Shown here: positions 26,427-34,780 of the stretch, one piece after another
Layout of the letters: the number at the start of each line of letters is the position of its first letter
Position numbering within the stretch: the stretch's first letter is position 1
From: Streptomyces sp. FIT100
GTDB lineage: Bacteria > Actinomycetota > Actinomycetes > Streptomycetales > Streptomycetaceae
Direction of reading: 5' to 3'
DNA length: 64,000 nt
Assembly (NCBI RefSeq): GCF_024584805.1
Contig: NZ_CP075715.1
Span: forward strand, 2,910,026-2,974,025
Notes under the pieces: model-generated
Told to the model about the DNA's origin: nothing
Seen by the model: only the letters and a program-made list of their open reading frames with translations
Databases searched by the model: none
Made by a program: the position numbers and the translations under genes

Positions 26427-26497
26427 ACAGCCAGGCTAACAAAGAGTCCTGGAAGGTGATTCCCCGTACGGCGAGTTGACCCCGAACGGACCTGTTC

Positions 26498-26731
26498 TCA
26501 GCTGCCGCGGGCGGCCGGCGCCGCCGCGACGAGCCGCCGCAGACCGGGACGGTCCAGGTCGTCGGGCGGCAGCCCCTTGGATCCGGCGTCGGTGCCGAAG
26601 CCGACACGGTCCTCGTCCGCCGTGACGACCGCGTCCGGGAACTCGGCCAGAAGCAGCGCGCAGGTCCTGCGTCCCAGCTCGGCGACGTGCGCGTCGGCGG
26701 CCGCCGGCACCCGCTCCGTCTCCTCGTCCAT
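26498..26731 (-). CDS. Small hypothetical protein downstream of helD-like gene
   Basis: A 77-residue acidic protein (MDEETERVPAAADAHVAELG) begins 4 bp after the helicase stop and is likely co-transcribed with it. It has codon bias like its neighbours and an Ala-rich C-terminus. I recognise no motif; GFGTDAGSKG is the only distinctive stretch. It could be a chance frame, since it is short. Confidence 0.45.
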   Translation of the reverse strand: MDEETERVPAAADAHVAELGRRTCALLLAEFPDAVVTADEDRVGFGTDAGSKGLPPDDLDRPGLRRLVAAAPAARGS

Positions 26732-26735
26732 GGAG

Positions 26736-29012
26736 TCAGCTTCTCAGCAGATCGGGAACGCCGCCGGCGTCCGGCTCGTCCGCCTTGCCCGAGACCACCG
26801 TGAGCTGCCGGGTCGCACGGGTCAGCGCCACGTACAGCACCCGCAGTCCTGCGGAACTTTCGTCGGCGATCTCCGCGGGCGACACGACGACGGTCGCGTC
26901 GTACTCCAGGCCCTTGGCCTCCAGCGAACCCAGCGCCACCACCCGGTCGCCGAGCCCCGCCAGCCAGCGCGCCGCCTCGGCGCGCCGGCGCATCGCGACC
27001 ACGACGCCGACCGTCCCGTCGACCTGGTCCAGCAGCCGTCTGGCCTCCTCCCGGACCGTCAGCTCGAGGTCGTCCCGTACGACCGTGAACCGCGGCCGTA
27101 CGCCGGTCGACCGGACCGCGTGCGGGGCCCGCATCCCGGGCATCGCCAGGGCGAGGACGCGGGAGGCGAGCTCGGCGATCTCGGAGGGGTTGCGGTAGTT
27201 CACGGTCAGCTCGAAACGGCGCCGCGGACGGGTGCCCAGCGCCTCGTCGCGGGCCTCCGCCGCCTCGTCCGGGTCGGGCCAGGAGGACTGGGCCGGGTCG
27301 CCCACGACCGTCCAGGTGGCGTGGCGGCCGCGCCGGCCCACCATGCGCCACTGCATGGGGGTGAGGTCCTGGGCCTCGTCGACGATCACGTGGGCGTACT
27401 CGACGCGCTCCGCCGCCAGCCGCTCGGCCCGCTCCCGCTGGGTCTCCTCGCGCTGCGGCATCAGCTCCTCCAGACCGGTGAGCTGGTCCAGCGGGTCGAG
27501 CTCGCGCTTCCTCCTCGGGCGCGCCGGGGTGCCGAGCAGCATCTGCAGCTCGTCGAGGAGCGCCACATCGTGCACGGTCAGGCCCTCGCGTCTGAGGCTG
27601 CGGGCGACTCTGCGCACCTCGCCGGGGTTGAGGATCCGCCGCGCCCAGCGGCCGAGCCGCCGCTCGTCGGCCATCGCCTCGAGGACACCCCGTGGCGTGA
27701 GCTCGGGCCACCAGGCGTCGAGGAACACGATGAACGGGTCCTCGGACGCCACGTCCTCGTCGAAGGACGACCGCAGCTCGGCGGCGAGCTCGGGGTCGGT
27801 GTGCCGGGTCGCGGCGCCGGACTGCGCGTACAGCGCGTCCAGCAGCAGCCGGCGGGCGCGCGGCCGCAGCAGGTTCACGGGCGTGGTGCCGCCCAGCACG
27901 GCATGGCGGATCCGCTGGAGCTCCTCGCTCTCCAGCTCCAGACGCCGCCCGAAGGCCACGACCCTCAGCCGCTCGGGCGCCTCCCCCAGCTCCAGGGCAC
28001 CGCGCGCGGCCTTGCGCAGCACCTTCAGCATCCGCGAGGAGCCCTTGATCCGGGCGACGGCCGGATCGTCGTACGCCGTCGCCTCCGCGCCGTCGACCAG
28101 GGAGCCGACCGCGCGGATCGCGACCTGGCCCTCCTCGCCGAGGGACGGCAGGACCCCCTCGGTGTACGCGACGAGCAGTGGCGTGGGCGAGACGACGAGG
28201 ATGCCGCCCGCGTACCGCCGCCGGTCCTGGTAGAGCAGGTACGCGGCGCGGTGCAGGGCGACCGCCGTCTTCCCGGTGCCGGGGCCGCCCTCGACGTAGG
28301 TCACGGAGGCGGCGGGGGCTCGGATGACGACGTCCTGCTCGGCCTGGATGGAGGCCACGATGTCCCGCATGGTGTGGGTACGGGCCTGGCCGAGCGCGGC
28401 CATCAGCGCGCCGTCGCCGATGACGGGCAGCTCGGCGCCGCCGAGGCGGGCCGTCAGCTCCGGGCGCATCAGGTCGTCCTCGACGCCGAGGACCCTGCGG
28501 CCCTTGGAGCGGATGACCCGGCGGCGCACCACCCGGCCGGGGTCGACCGGGGTCGAGCGGTAGAAGGGCGCGGCGGCCGGCGCACGCCAGTCGATGACCA
28601 GCGGCGCGTAGTCGGCGTCGAGGACGCCGATGCGGCCGATGTGGAGGGTCTCCGCGATCTCGGCGGTGTTGTCGTCCCGTACGGCGTCGTCGGCGGGCTC
28701 GACCGAGGTGTACGCCCCGTCGGGGCCCTTCACACCGTCCTTGCCGCGCAGCAGGTCGATACGGCCGAAGAGGAAGTCCTCGAACTCGTTGTTGAGCCGG
28801 TTGAGGTGGACCCCCGCCCGGAACACCTGGGCGTCCCGTTCGGCGAGCGCGCCGGGCGTGCCGACCTGACCGCGTTTGGCGGCGTCCTCCATCAGGAACT
28901 CCGCCTCGTGGATCTTCTCCTCGAGACGTCGGTACACCTGGTCCAGATGTTCCTGCTCGACGCCGATCTCACGGTCCCGGACCGTGTCGACAGCGGCTTC
29001 CTGCGCGGCCAC
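26736..29012 (-). CDS. helD: HelD-like superfamily 1 helicase / RNA polymerase recycling factor
   Basis: The 758-residue protein has the HelD layout: an N-terminal coiled-coil (REIGVEQEHLDQVYRRLEEK), a split 1A ATPase domain with Walker A GGPGTGKTAV (near residue 246), Walker B VIVDEAQDLTP and motif III VVGDPAQSSWPD, and a C-terminal 2A domain with VALTRATRQL. HelD proteins push into RNA polymerase and release it from stalled complexes and DNA; actinobacterial members can protect against rifampicin. This role is inferred from the family. The gene is upstream of a 77-residue ORF and downstream of the rsuA region with about 105 bp between. Confidence 0.85.
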   Translation of the reverse strand: MAAQEAAVDTVRDREIGVEQEHLDQVYRRLEEKIHEAEFLMEDAAKRGQVGTPGALAERDAQVFRAGVHLNRLNNEFEDFLFGRIDLLRGKDGVKGPDGAYTSVEPADDAVRDDNTAEIAETLHIGRIGVLDADYAPLVIDWRAPAAAPFYRSTPVDPGRVVRRRVIRSKGRRVLGVEDDLMRPELTARLGGAELPVIGDGALMAALGQARTHTMRDIVASIQAEQDVVIRAPAASVTYVEGGPGTGKTAVALHRAAYLLYQDRRRYAGGILVVSPTPLLVAYTEGVLPSLGEEGQVAIRAVGSLVDGAEATAYDDPAVARIKGSSRMLKVLRKAARGALELGEAPERLRVVAFGRRLELESEELQRIRHAVLGGTTPVNLLRPRARRLLLDALYAQSGAATRHTDPELAAELRSSFDEDVASEDPFIVFLDAWWPELTPRGVLEAMADERRLGRWARRILNPGEVRRVARSLRREGLTVHDVALLDELQMLLGTPARPRRKRELDPLDQLTGLEELMPQREETQRERAERLAAERVEYAHVIVDEAQDLTPMQWRMVGRRGRHATWTVVGDPAQSSWPDPDEAAEARDEALGTRPRRRFELTVNYRNPSEIAELASRVLALAMPGMRAPHAVRSTGVRPRFTVVRDDLELTVREEARRLLDQVDGTVGVVVAMRRRAEAARWLAGLGDRVVALGSLEAKGLEYDATVVVSPAEIADESSAGLRVLYVALTRATRQLTVVSGKADEPDAGGVPDLLRS

Positions 29013-29118
29013 CGGGGCCCCCTTCTGACGTGCACTGGGCAGCCGTCAACCGTACGCGAAGGGGGCCGCTCGTGTCAGGCGGCGTGATCGGTCCGTGCCC
29101 GACCGGTGGCGGGGAGTG

Positions 29119-30048
29119 TCAGGCGTCGACCTCCACCAGCCGCCTGCCGTCGAAGGTGCGGACCTCGAAGTGATCGATGTCGTTCCGCTCCATGGCCGCG
29201 CCGCCGTGCACGTACAGCGGGTTCTTCGCCGACTCGTGCGTGCTGTTCGGGATGCCGTAACCCCACTTGGGGACCGCCCAGGAGGTGACGACCTCCTCCT
29301 CGCCGGTCTTGGAGACGGCGATCAGGTTGCACTTGAGCGGGCCCGTGACGTTCTTGAGCTCCAGGACCGTGTGGGTGCCCCAGCCCTTGCGCTCCATCCC
29401 GACGGTCGCGCTGACCTTGGTGGTCGCGTCCGTGGCCTGGACCTTCTCCTCCATATGGTGGAAGAAGGCGTCCTCGGCGGGGCTGGTCGGGTGAGGCCCC
29501 GCGACATTGCCCGCGCTGGCGTCGTCCTGGGTGACGACCACCGCGACGGCCGGGCCGCCGATGATCAGCACCGCGGATGCCGCGATCATGTACATGCTGC
29601 GGCGGCGCTTGCGGGCGCGCTTGACGGCGACCTCGCCGACGAGCCGGTCCAGCAGCTGCGGGCTGGACGCGGTCGGGGTCGGGGTCACCGGCGCGGCAGC
29701 GGCGGCGGCAGCCGTCCGGGGCGGGGGTTCCATGATCCTGCTCTCGAACGGCAGGGCGCCCGGCACCGGCGGTCCTGACCGCTGCCCCGGCACCTGCTGT
29801 CCGGGCGCCTGCTGTCCCGGCACCTGCTCCGCGGAGGGCTCGGCGAGCATGGCGAGCATCGGTTCCATGCCCGCGAACTCCTCGAGGTGGGCCGCGCAGA
29901 TGTCGCAGCCCGCGAGGTGCGCCTCGAAGGCGGTGGCTTCCGCATCGTCCAGGATGCCGAGGACGTACGCCCCGACGGTTTCGTGGACGGAACCTTCCTC
30001 GGGCTGTCCGTACTGTCCGAACTGCCCGTACGGATCCTGCCTGTTCAT
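29119..30048 (-). CDS. rsuA: Zinc-binding anti-sigma factor of the SigU pair
   Basis: The 309-residue membrane protein has an N-terminal anti-sigma domain with the zinc motif H-x3-C-x2-C (HLAGCDICAAH, about residues 44-54), a Pro/Gln-rich linker with repeated PGQQAPGQQ-type units, one membrane helix (MYMIAASAVLIIGGPAVAVVV) and an extracellular C-terminal domain. Its start overlaps the sigma gene stop by 4 bp, the normal layout for a cognate anti-sigma. It should hold SigU at the membrane until an outside signal releases it. The name follows remembered S. coelicolor synteny (SCO2953). Confidence 0.88.
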   Translation of the reverse strand: MNRQDPYGQFGQYGQPEEGSVHETVGAYVLGILDDAEATAFEAHLAGCDICAAHLEEFAGMEPMLAMLAEPSAEQVPGQQAPGQQVPGQRSGPPVPGALPFESRIMEPPPRTAAAAAAAPVTPTPTASSPQLLDRLVGEVAVKRARKRRRSMYMIAASAVLIIGGPAVAVVVTQDDASAGNVAGPHPTSPAEDAFFHHMEEKVQATDATTKVSATVGMERKGWGTHTVLELKNVTGPLKCNLIAVSKTGEEEVVTSWAVPKWGYGIPNSTHESAKNPLYVHGGAAMERNDIDHFEVRTFDGRRLVEVDA

Positions 30049-30632
30049 GCCGTGACCCCCCTCTCCTCCAGAGCGAGCTTCATGGAACGCAGTGCGTAGA
30101 AAACACGGGACCGCACGGTCCCGCTGGGTATGCCGAGCGTTTCGGCGGCCTCATTGACCGTACGCCCCTTGAAGTACGTCTCGACGAGTACTTCCCTGTG
30201 CGCCGGGGTCAAATCGTCGAGCGCATCCGAAAGCGTCATCAGCCACAACGCCTTGTCGATCTCGTCCTCCGCGGGCATGACCTCCAGCGGCGACGGATCG
30301 ACCTCCTGCGGCCGGGCCTGCCGGCTGCGGTGACCGTCGATGACGATGCGGCGTGCGACCGTCACCAGCCAGGGTCGGACAGAACCGGTGGCCCGATTGA
30401 GCTGACCGGCGTTCTTCCAGGCACGGATGAGCGTCTCCTGAACCACGTCCTCGGCCCGCTGGCGGTCACCGGCGACGAGGCGCAGAACGTAGGCGAGGAG
30501 GGGTCCGGCGTGCTCCTGATACAGCGCGCGCATCAGCTCCTCGTCCGGGACGGGAGTGCTGGTGCGCGGTGCAACGGCTCGATGCCGGGCCTGCCCTGAA
30601 CGGTCATCGGCCACGGCGGCATCCTTGCGCAC
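30045..30632 (-). CDS. sigU: ECF sigma factor
   Basis: The 195-residue protein has sigma region 2 (YQEHAGPLLAYVLRLVAGD to RAEDVVQETLIRAWKN) and region 4 (LTPAHREVLVETYFKGRTV and GIPSGTVRSRVFYALRSMK). It resembles the SigL/SigK-like ECF group. Start GTG 30632 is preceded by GGGAGG. It directs RNA polymerase to a small regulon, in S. coelicolor affecting secreted proteins and aerial growth when its anti-sigma is lost (from memory). The anti-sigma gene follows with a 4-bp overlap. Identification as SigU rests on synteny. Confidence 0.88.
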   Translation of the reverse strand: MRKDAAVADDRSGQARHRAVAPRTSTPVPDEELMRALYQEHAGPLLAYVLRLVAGDRQRAEDVVQETLIRAWKNAGQLNRATGSVRPWLVTVARRIVIDGHRSRQARPQEVDPSPLEVMPAEDEIDKALWLMTLSDALDDLTPAHREVLVETYFKGRTVNEAAETLGIPSGTVRSRVFYALRSMKLALEERGVTA

Positions 30633-30744
30633 CTGAACCTCCCGGTCGAGACCCTGTCTGATGTCTGACTGCTTCCCTGTCTCGCATCAGTACGGAGGCG
30701 CGCGCCGTTGTGCTCAACGCGGCCGGGAAAACTTTCGGAATCCT

Positions 30745-31320
30745 TTATCCGGAGCGGCGAGTTCCGGCGCGGCGCCGGTGCCTGGCCACCCGTTCGCGGT
30801 TGCCGCACACCTCGCTGGAGCACCAGCGGCGCCGCCGCCCCCGCGAGGTGTCGACGTACACGCGCGGGCAGTTGTCGCCCTCGCAACGACGCAGCCTGGC
30901 GCGGGTGACGGGGTCGGTGAGCAGCTCCACGGCGTCGCGCGCGACGGCGGCGAGGAGTTCGTCGCGGCGGGGCGGGTCGAGCGGGGCGCGCACGAGGGTG
31001 CCGTCGTCGCCGCGTACGGCGCGAGGGGCGGGCGGAGCGGCCTCGGCGGCAAGGCGGTTGAGCCGGACCAGGGCGCCGTCGTCGGTCCTGCCCTCCAGCT
31101 CCGCGTGGACCAACCGGGCCACGCAGTCGCCGAGTTCGCGAAATGGCGGAATCCAGCTCACGGCCACCGCGTCGAGGGGCGTGCCGGGAGGCAGCAGCCC
31201 GGATCCCTTCAACCAGCCGGCGAGCAGCTCCGGCCGCTCCGGCGCCGCCGCCACGAGATCCAGGCAGACCCGCCCGGCCTCGAACCGCCACTCCCGCCAC
31301 TCGTACGCGCCCATACCCAT
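30745..31320 (-). CDS. CGNR zinc-finger regulator (ABATE domain)
   Basis: The 191-residue protein has an N-terminal ABATE/DUF1470-like domain beginning with FEAGRVCLDLV and a C-terminal CGNR zinc finger: CEGDNC, then RRRWCSSEVCGNRERVARHR. Such proteins are thought to be transcription regulators. Start is one of three close Met codons (31326, 31320, 31314), none with a good ribosome site. It is divergent from the VapBC pair with about 90 bp between. Confidence 0.85.
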   Translation of the reverse strand: MGMGAYEWREWRFEAGRVCLDLVAAAPERPELLAGWLKGSGLLPPGTPLDAVAVSWIPPFRELGDCVARLVHAELEGRTDDGALVRLNRLAAEAAPPAPRAVRGDDGTLVRAPLDPPRRDELLAAVARDAVELLTDPVTRARLRRCEGDNCPRVYVDTSRGRRRRWCSSEVCGNRERVARHRRRAGTRRSG

Positions 31321-31406
31321 GGCCATGGGTTCAGAGTGCCCGTGCGGCCGGGCGACCGGAACCCCTCCGGCTTGCCCTCGACACCTCGCACATGCACAAT
31401 GCATGC

Positions 31407-31646
31407 ATGGTGGCATTGCAGATTCGTGATGTACCGGTCGAAGTCCGCGACATACTGGCCGGTCGAGCCCAGCAGCTGGGCCAGTCCTTGCAGGCATATC
31501 TCCTGTCGCTCGTCACGGCCGAGGCGCAGCGGGCGAACAACATCGCCTTGCTTCGCAGCTTCGAGAACCGCGCCGACGGCGCCTGCAGCACGGCGGCCGA
31601 GACCGCCGCGGAGATCGAGGCCGCACGAGCGCAGCGCGAACGTTGA
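31407..31646 (+). CDS. vapB: VapB/FitA-type antitoxin
   Basis: The 79-residue protein starts MVALQIRDVPVEVRDILAGR, a ribbon-helix-helix DNA-binding domain of the FitA type, and ends in an Ala/Glu-rich helix that should bind the toxin. The start lies in the palindrome ATGCATGCAT (31399-31408), flanked by CAATGC and GCATTG, which may be its operator. No ribosome site precedes ATG 31407; ATG 31392 is a possible alternative, or the message is leaderless. The toxin gene overlaps its stop by 4 bp. Confidence 0.82.
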   Translation: MVALQIRDVPVEVRDILAGRAQQLGQSLQAYLLSLVTAEAQRANNIALLRSFENRADGACSTAAETAAEIEAARAQRER

Positions 31647-32038
31647 TCGTCGTCGACGCCTCCGCACTCACCGAAGCCCTGACCGGTGACGGCACAGCAG
31701 GCAAGGCCACCCGCGCGCGGCTCATGCGGGACACTCACTGGGCGGCGCCGGACCACCTCGTCGTCGAGACCTTTCACTCAGTCCGGGGACGGCTGCTCGG
31801 CGGCAAGATCACGCCCTCGCGCGCGGACGCGGCGGTTGAAGCCCTGTGCCAGGTCGCGCTGGAGACGGTCGCCGTGCAGCGGCTGCTGCCCCGCATGTGG
31901 GAGCTGCGTCAGAACGTCTCCGGCTACGACGCCGCGTACATCGCGGCAGCCGAGACCTTCAGCTGCCCGCTGATCACGGGCGACGCCCGGCTCAGCCGCT
32001 GCAAGGCCGCACGCTGCACCATCGAGGTCCTCGCCTGA
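31643..32038 (+). CDS. vapC: VapC-type PIN-domain toxin
   Basis: The 131-residue protein has the PIN nuclease acidic residues: Asp5 in IVVDASAL, Glu in LVVETFHS, Asp in YDAAYIAAAE and Asp in ITGDARLS. VapC proteins cut specific tRNAs or rRNA and are neutralised by the antitoxin. It starts at TTG 31643, overlapping the antitoxin stop by 4 bp (TTGA), so production is coupled and low. It converges with nnaR, 20 bp away. Confidence 0.87.
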   Translation: MIVVDASALTEALTGDGTAGKATRARLMRDTHWAAPDHLVVETFHSVRGRLLGGKITPSRADAAVEALCQVALETVAVQRLLPRMWELRQNVSGYDAAYIAAAETFSCPLITGDARLSRCKAARCTIEVLA

Positions 32039-32058
32039 CGGCAGGGTCCCCAACCGCT

Positions 32059-33213
32059 CTACGCGTCCGCGTACTTCGTGTCCACCGCCGGGTCCAGCGC
32101 CAGCCGGTAGCCCCGCTTCACCACGGTCTGGATGAGGTTCGGCGCGCCGAGTGCCGCACGGAGCCGGGCCATCGCCGTCTCCACGGCGTGCTCGTCGCGG
32201 CCCGCGCCCGGCAGCGCGCGGAGCAGGTCGGCACGGGAGACGACCCAGCCGGGGCGGCGGGCCAGGGCGTTGAGGAGGGACATGCCGGCGGGCGGGACGG
32301 GGCGCAGCTCACCGTCGACGAGGACCGCGTGGCCCCGGATCTCCACCCGCCGGCCCGCGAGCGGCAGGCTGCGGGCGCGCGAGGGGAGTTCGACGCACAG
32401 CAGCTGGACGAGCGGGCCCAGCCGGAAGCGCTCCGGCTGGATCGTGTCGAGGCCGCGCGACTGGAGCGGCAGCGCGGTCACCGGGCCGACGCACGCGGCC
32501 ATGACGTCGTGTCCGAGCGCGTCCAGCAGCCGCGGGAGCATCCCGCGTTGCTCGGCGCGCGAGAACAGCGACGCCGCGGCCGGTGCGCTGGTGAAGGTCA
32601 GCGCGTCGAGCGAGCGCGCCACCGTCGCGTCCAGCAGCCGGTCCAGCGGGGCCACGTCCTCAGGCGGCATCCAGCGGTAGACCGGTACGACGACGACCTC
32701 CGCGCCCCCGGCCCGCAGCGCCTCCACGAAGCCCGGCAGCGGCTCCCCGTGCAGCTGGAGGGCGATGCGCCGGCCTGCAACGCCCTCCGCGAGGAGCCGG
32801 TCCAGCACCTCCGCCATCGACTCGGAGGCCGGCGACCACTCCTCGGTCAGCCCGGCCGCCCTGATCGCGCCCTTCACCTTGGGCCCGCGCGCGAGGAGTT
32901 CGACGCCGCGCAGGCAGGCGAGGAGTTCTTCGCCGCAGCCCCAGCCGTCCGCCGCCTCCACCCACCCGCGGAAGCCGATCGCCGTCGTGGCGACGACGAC
33001 GTCCGGGGCCTGGGCGATGAGCTCCTTGGTCGCCGCGAGGAGTTCGCCGTCGTCCGCGAGCGGCACGATCCGCAGGGCGGGGGCGTGCAGCACGGCCGCG
33101 CCGCGTCGCTGGAGCAGCGCGCCCAGTTCGTCGGCGCGCCGGGCCGCCGTGACCCCCACGGTGAAGCCGGAGAGCGGGCCGACGGTGGGGGTGCCGTGCT
33201 GTTCGTCGTACAT
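32059..33213 (-). CDS. nnaR: NnaR-type regulator: HemD-like domain fused to OmpR-type winged helix
   Basis: The 384-residue protein combines an N-terminal uroporphyrinogen-III synthase-like domain (about 10-270, GFTVGVTAARRADELG to FTSAPAAASLF) with a C-terminal OmpR/PhoB winged helix (ELRPVPPAGMSLLNALARR to VKRGYRL). In S. coelicolor the equivalent protein (SCO2958, NnaR) activates nitrate and nitrite assimilation together with GlnR; this identity is from synteny with narK and domain layout. Start may be 33213 (MYDEQHG) or GTG 33294 directly after narK. Whether the HemD-like part is catalytic or only a sensor is not shown by the sequence. Confidence 0.85.
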   Translation of the reverse strand: MYDEQHGTPTVGPLSGFTVGVTAARRADELGALLQRRGAAVLHAPALRIVPLADDGELLAATKELIAQAPDVVVATTAIGFRGWVEAADGWGCGEELLACLRGVELLARGPKVKGAIRAAGLTEEWSPASESMAEVLDRLLAEGVAGRRIALQLHGEPLPGFVEALRAGGAEVVVVPVYRWMPPEDVAPLDRLLDATVARSLDALTFTSAPAAASLFSRAEQRGMLPRLLDALGHDVMAACVGPVTALPLQSRGLDTIQPERFRLGPLVQLLCVELPSRARSLPLAGRRVEIRGHAVLVDGELRPVPPAGMSLLNALARRPGWVVSRADLLRALPGAGRDEHAVETAMARLRAALGAPNLIQTVVKRGYRLALDPAVDTKYADA

Positions 33214-33293
33214 GCCGTCCGAGCCTGGCAAGGGAGCATGACGGGCTCGGTTCGCGTGCGTTTCCTCGTCGTTACGGGAGGCGCGCCGGCTCA

Positions 33294-33335
33294 CAGCGCA
33301 TCACAGTTCGGCATGAGCGCATCACACTTCGGCAT
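33294..33335. repeat. 21-bp tandem duplication at the 3' end of narK
   Basis: Two adjacent 21-bp units (33294-33314 and 33315-33335) match at 19 positions. The narK stop lies in one copy and the other lies just past it, next to the possible GTG start of nnaR. Confidence 0.85.
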
Positions 33336-34674
33336 AGCTGAGCTGCGGCTTCGTCTCGGAGGTGGCGGCCGGTGCGGGGGCGGCCCCGGGGCGGCGAAGG
33401 TATACCGCCCAGGTGACCGCGAAGCACACCCCGTAGCAGAGGAGGAAGGCGACGAACGCGCTCGTCCCCGTCCCGGCCGTCAGGAACGACTGCCGGAAGG
33501 CCAGGTTGATGGCGAGTCCGCCGAGCGCGCCGACCGCGCCGATCAGCCCCATCGAGGCGCCGGACAGCCTGCGTCCGTACGCCTCCGCCGTCTCGCCCAT
33601 CATGCCCTTGGCCAGCGCCTTGGCCTGGAAGATGCCGGGGATCATCTTGTACGTGGACCCGTTGCCGAGGCCGCTGAGGACGAACAGGGCGATGAAGCCG
33701 ACGAGGAACACCGTGAGCGATTCGGCCATGGACGCGTGGACGACGACGCCCGTGGCCCCGGCCATCGCGGCGAACGTCCACAGCGTGATCCTCGCCCCGC
33801 CGAAGCGGTCCGCCAGCCATCCGCCGACCGGCCTGATGAGCGAGCCGAGCAGCGGCCCGGCGAAGGTGAGCGACGCGGCCTGCAGCGGGGTGCGTCCGAA
33901 CTGGGTCTGGAGCACCAGCCCGAAGGCGAAGCTGTAGCCGATGAAGGACCCGAACGTCCCGATGTAGAGGAACGACATGATCCAGGTGTGTGCGTCCCTG
34001 ACGGCCTCCTTCGCCGCCCCGGTGTCGTTCCTCACGGGTGCGAGGTTGTCCATGAACAGCGCGGCGCAGAGCGCGGCGATCGCGATCAGCGGGATGTAGA
34101 CCCCGAGCACGACCCGCGGGTGCGCGGCGCCCGCGACACCGATGACCAGCAGTCCGACGAGCTGCACCACGGGCACGCCGATGTTGCCGCCGCCCGCGTT
34201 GAGCCCCAGCGCCCAGCCCTTCTTCCGCAGCGGGAAGAAGGAGTTGATGTTCGTCATGGACGAGGCGAAGTTCCCGCCGCCGACCCCGGTGAGCGCCGCG
34301 ACCGCCAGGAACGTCCCGTACGAGGTGCCGGGCTCCATCACCAGGTACGCGGCCCCGGTCGGCAGGAGCAGGAGCAGCGCGCTGAAGACGGTCCAGTTCC
34401 GCCCGCCGAACCGCGCGACGGCGAAGGTGTACGGCACCCGGATGACCGCGCCGACCAGGGTCGCGGTGCCGATGAGGAAGAACTTCCCGGCCGGGTCCAC
34501 CCCGTACTCCGGCCCCATGAACAGGACCATGACCGACCACAGGGTCCAGACCGAGAACCCGATGTGCTCGGACAGGACGGAGAAGGCCAGATTCCGCCGG
34601 GCGATCCGCTCCCCCTGCTCCTTCCAGAAGAGTTCGTCCTCCGGGTCCCACCGCTCGATCCACCTGCCGGCCAT
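33322..34674 (-). CDS. narK: Nitrate/nitrite transporter of the NarK family (MFS)
   Basis: The 450-residue protein has 12 predicted membrane segments. The nitrate signature is visible in FSAYFT-like neighbouring helices as GVGGGNFASSMTNINSFFP and GGNIGVPVVQLVGLL, typical of the NarK/NNP family. It exchanges or imports nitrate and nitrite across the plasma membrane. It has an unusual leader hairpin reaching its ribosome site. The nnaR gene follows on the same strand, so regulator and transporter are probably one unit under nitrogen control. Confidence 0.9.
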   Translation of the reverse strand: MAGRWIERWDPEDELFWKEQGERIARRNLAFSVLSEHIGFSVWTLWSVMVLFMGPEYGVDPAGKFFLIGTATLVGAVIRVPYTFAVARFGGRNWTVFSALLLLLPTGAAYLVMEPGTSYGTFLAVAALTGVGGGNFASSMTNINSFFPLRKKGWALGLNAGGGNIGVPVVQLVGLLVIGVAGAAHPRVVLGVYIPLIAIAALCAALFMDNLAPVRNDTGAAKEAVRDAHTWIMSFLYIGTFGSFIGYSFAFGLVLQTQFGRTPLQAASLTFAGPLLGSLIRPVGGWLADRFGGARITLWTFAAMAGATGVVVHASMAESLTVFLVGFIALFVLSGLGNGSTYKMIPGIFQAKALAKGMMGETAEAYGRRLSGASMGLIGAVGALGGLAINLAFRQSFLTAGTGTSAFVAFLLCYGVCFAVTWAVYLRRPGAAPAPAATSETKPQLSYAEV

Positions 34675-34682
34675 GGCCGCCT

Positions 34683-34718
34683 CCCTAGCTGCGTCGGGTA
34701 GTGCGGCCGACGCTAGGG
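34683..34718 (-). promoter_or_regulatory. Leader hairpin overlapping the narK ribosome binding site
   Basis: In the narK leader, CCCTAG and CGTCGG (minus-strand 5' arm) can pair with CCGACG and CTAGGG, with a 3-base bulge and 9-base loop. The last arm's GGG is the start of the GGGAGG ribosome site 9 bases before the start. If formed, the stem would hide it. Confidence 0.5.
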
Positions 34719-34780
34719 ACGACGGGTTTCAGCCCTGTGGTGCGACGTGACCGGCGTGGAACCTTGCTCTCACCCGGGGG

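Noticed and set aside
26126..26497. 6C-type RNA or riboswitch
   Set aside because: C-rich stretches exist but not the two hairpins with six-C loops, and no known aptamer pattern was recognised; a plain small RNA fits better.
29013..29118. Rifamycin-associated element before the helD-like gene
   Set aside because: I saw no sequence resembling the element as I remember it between 29013 and 29118; memory of the consensus is not exact.
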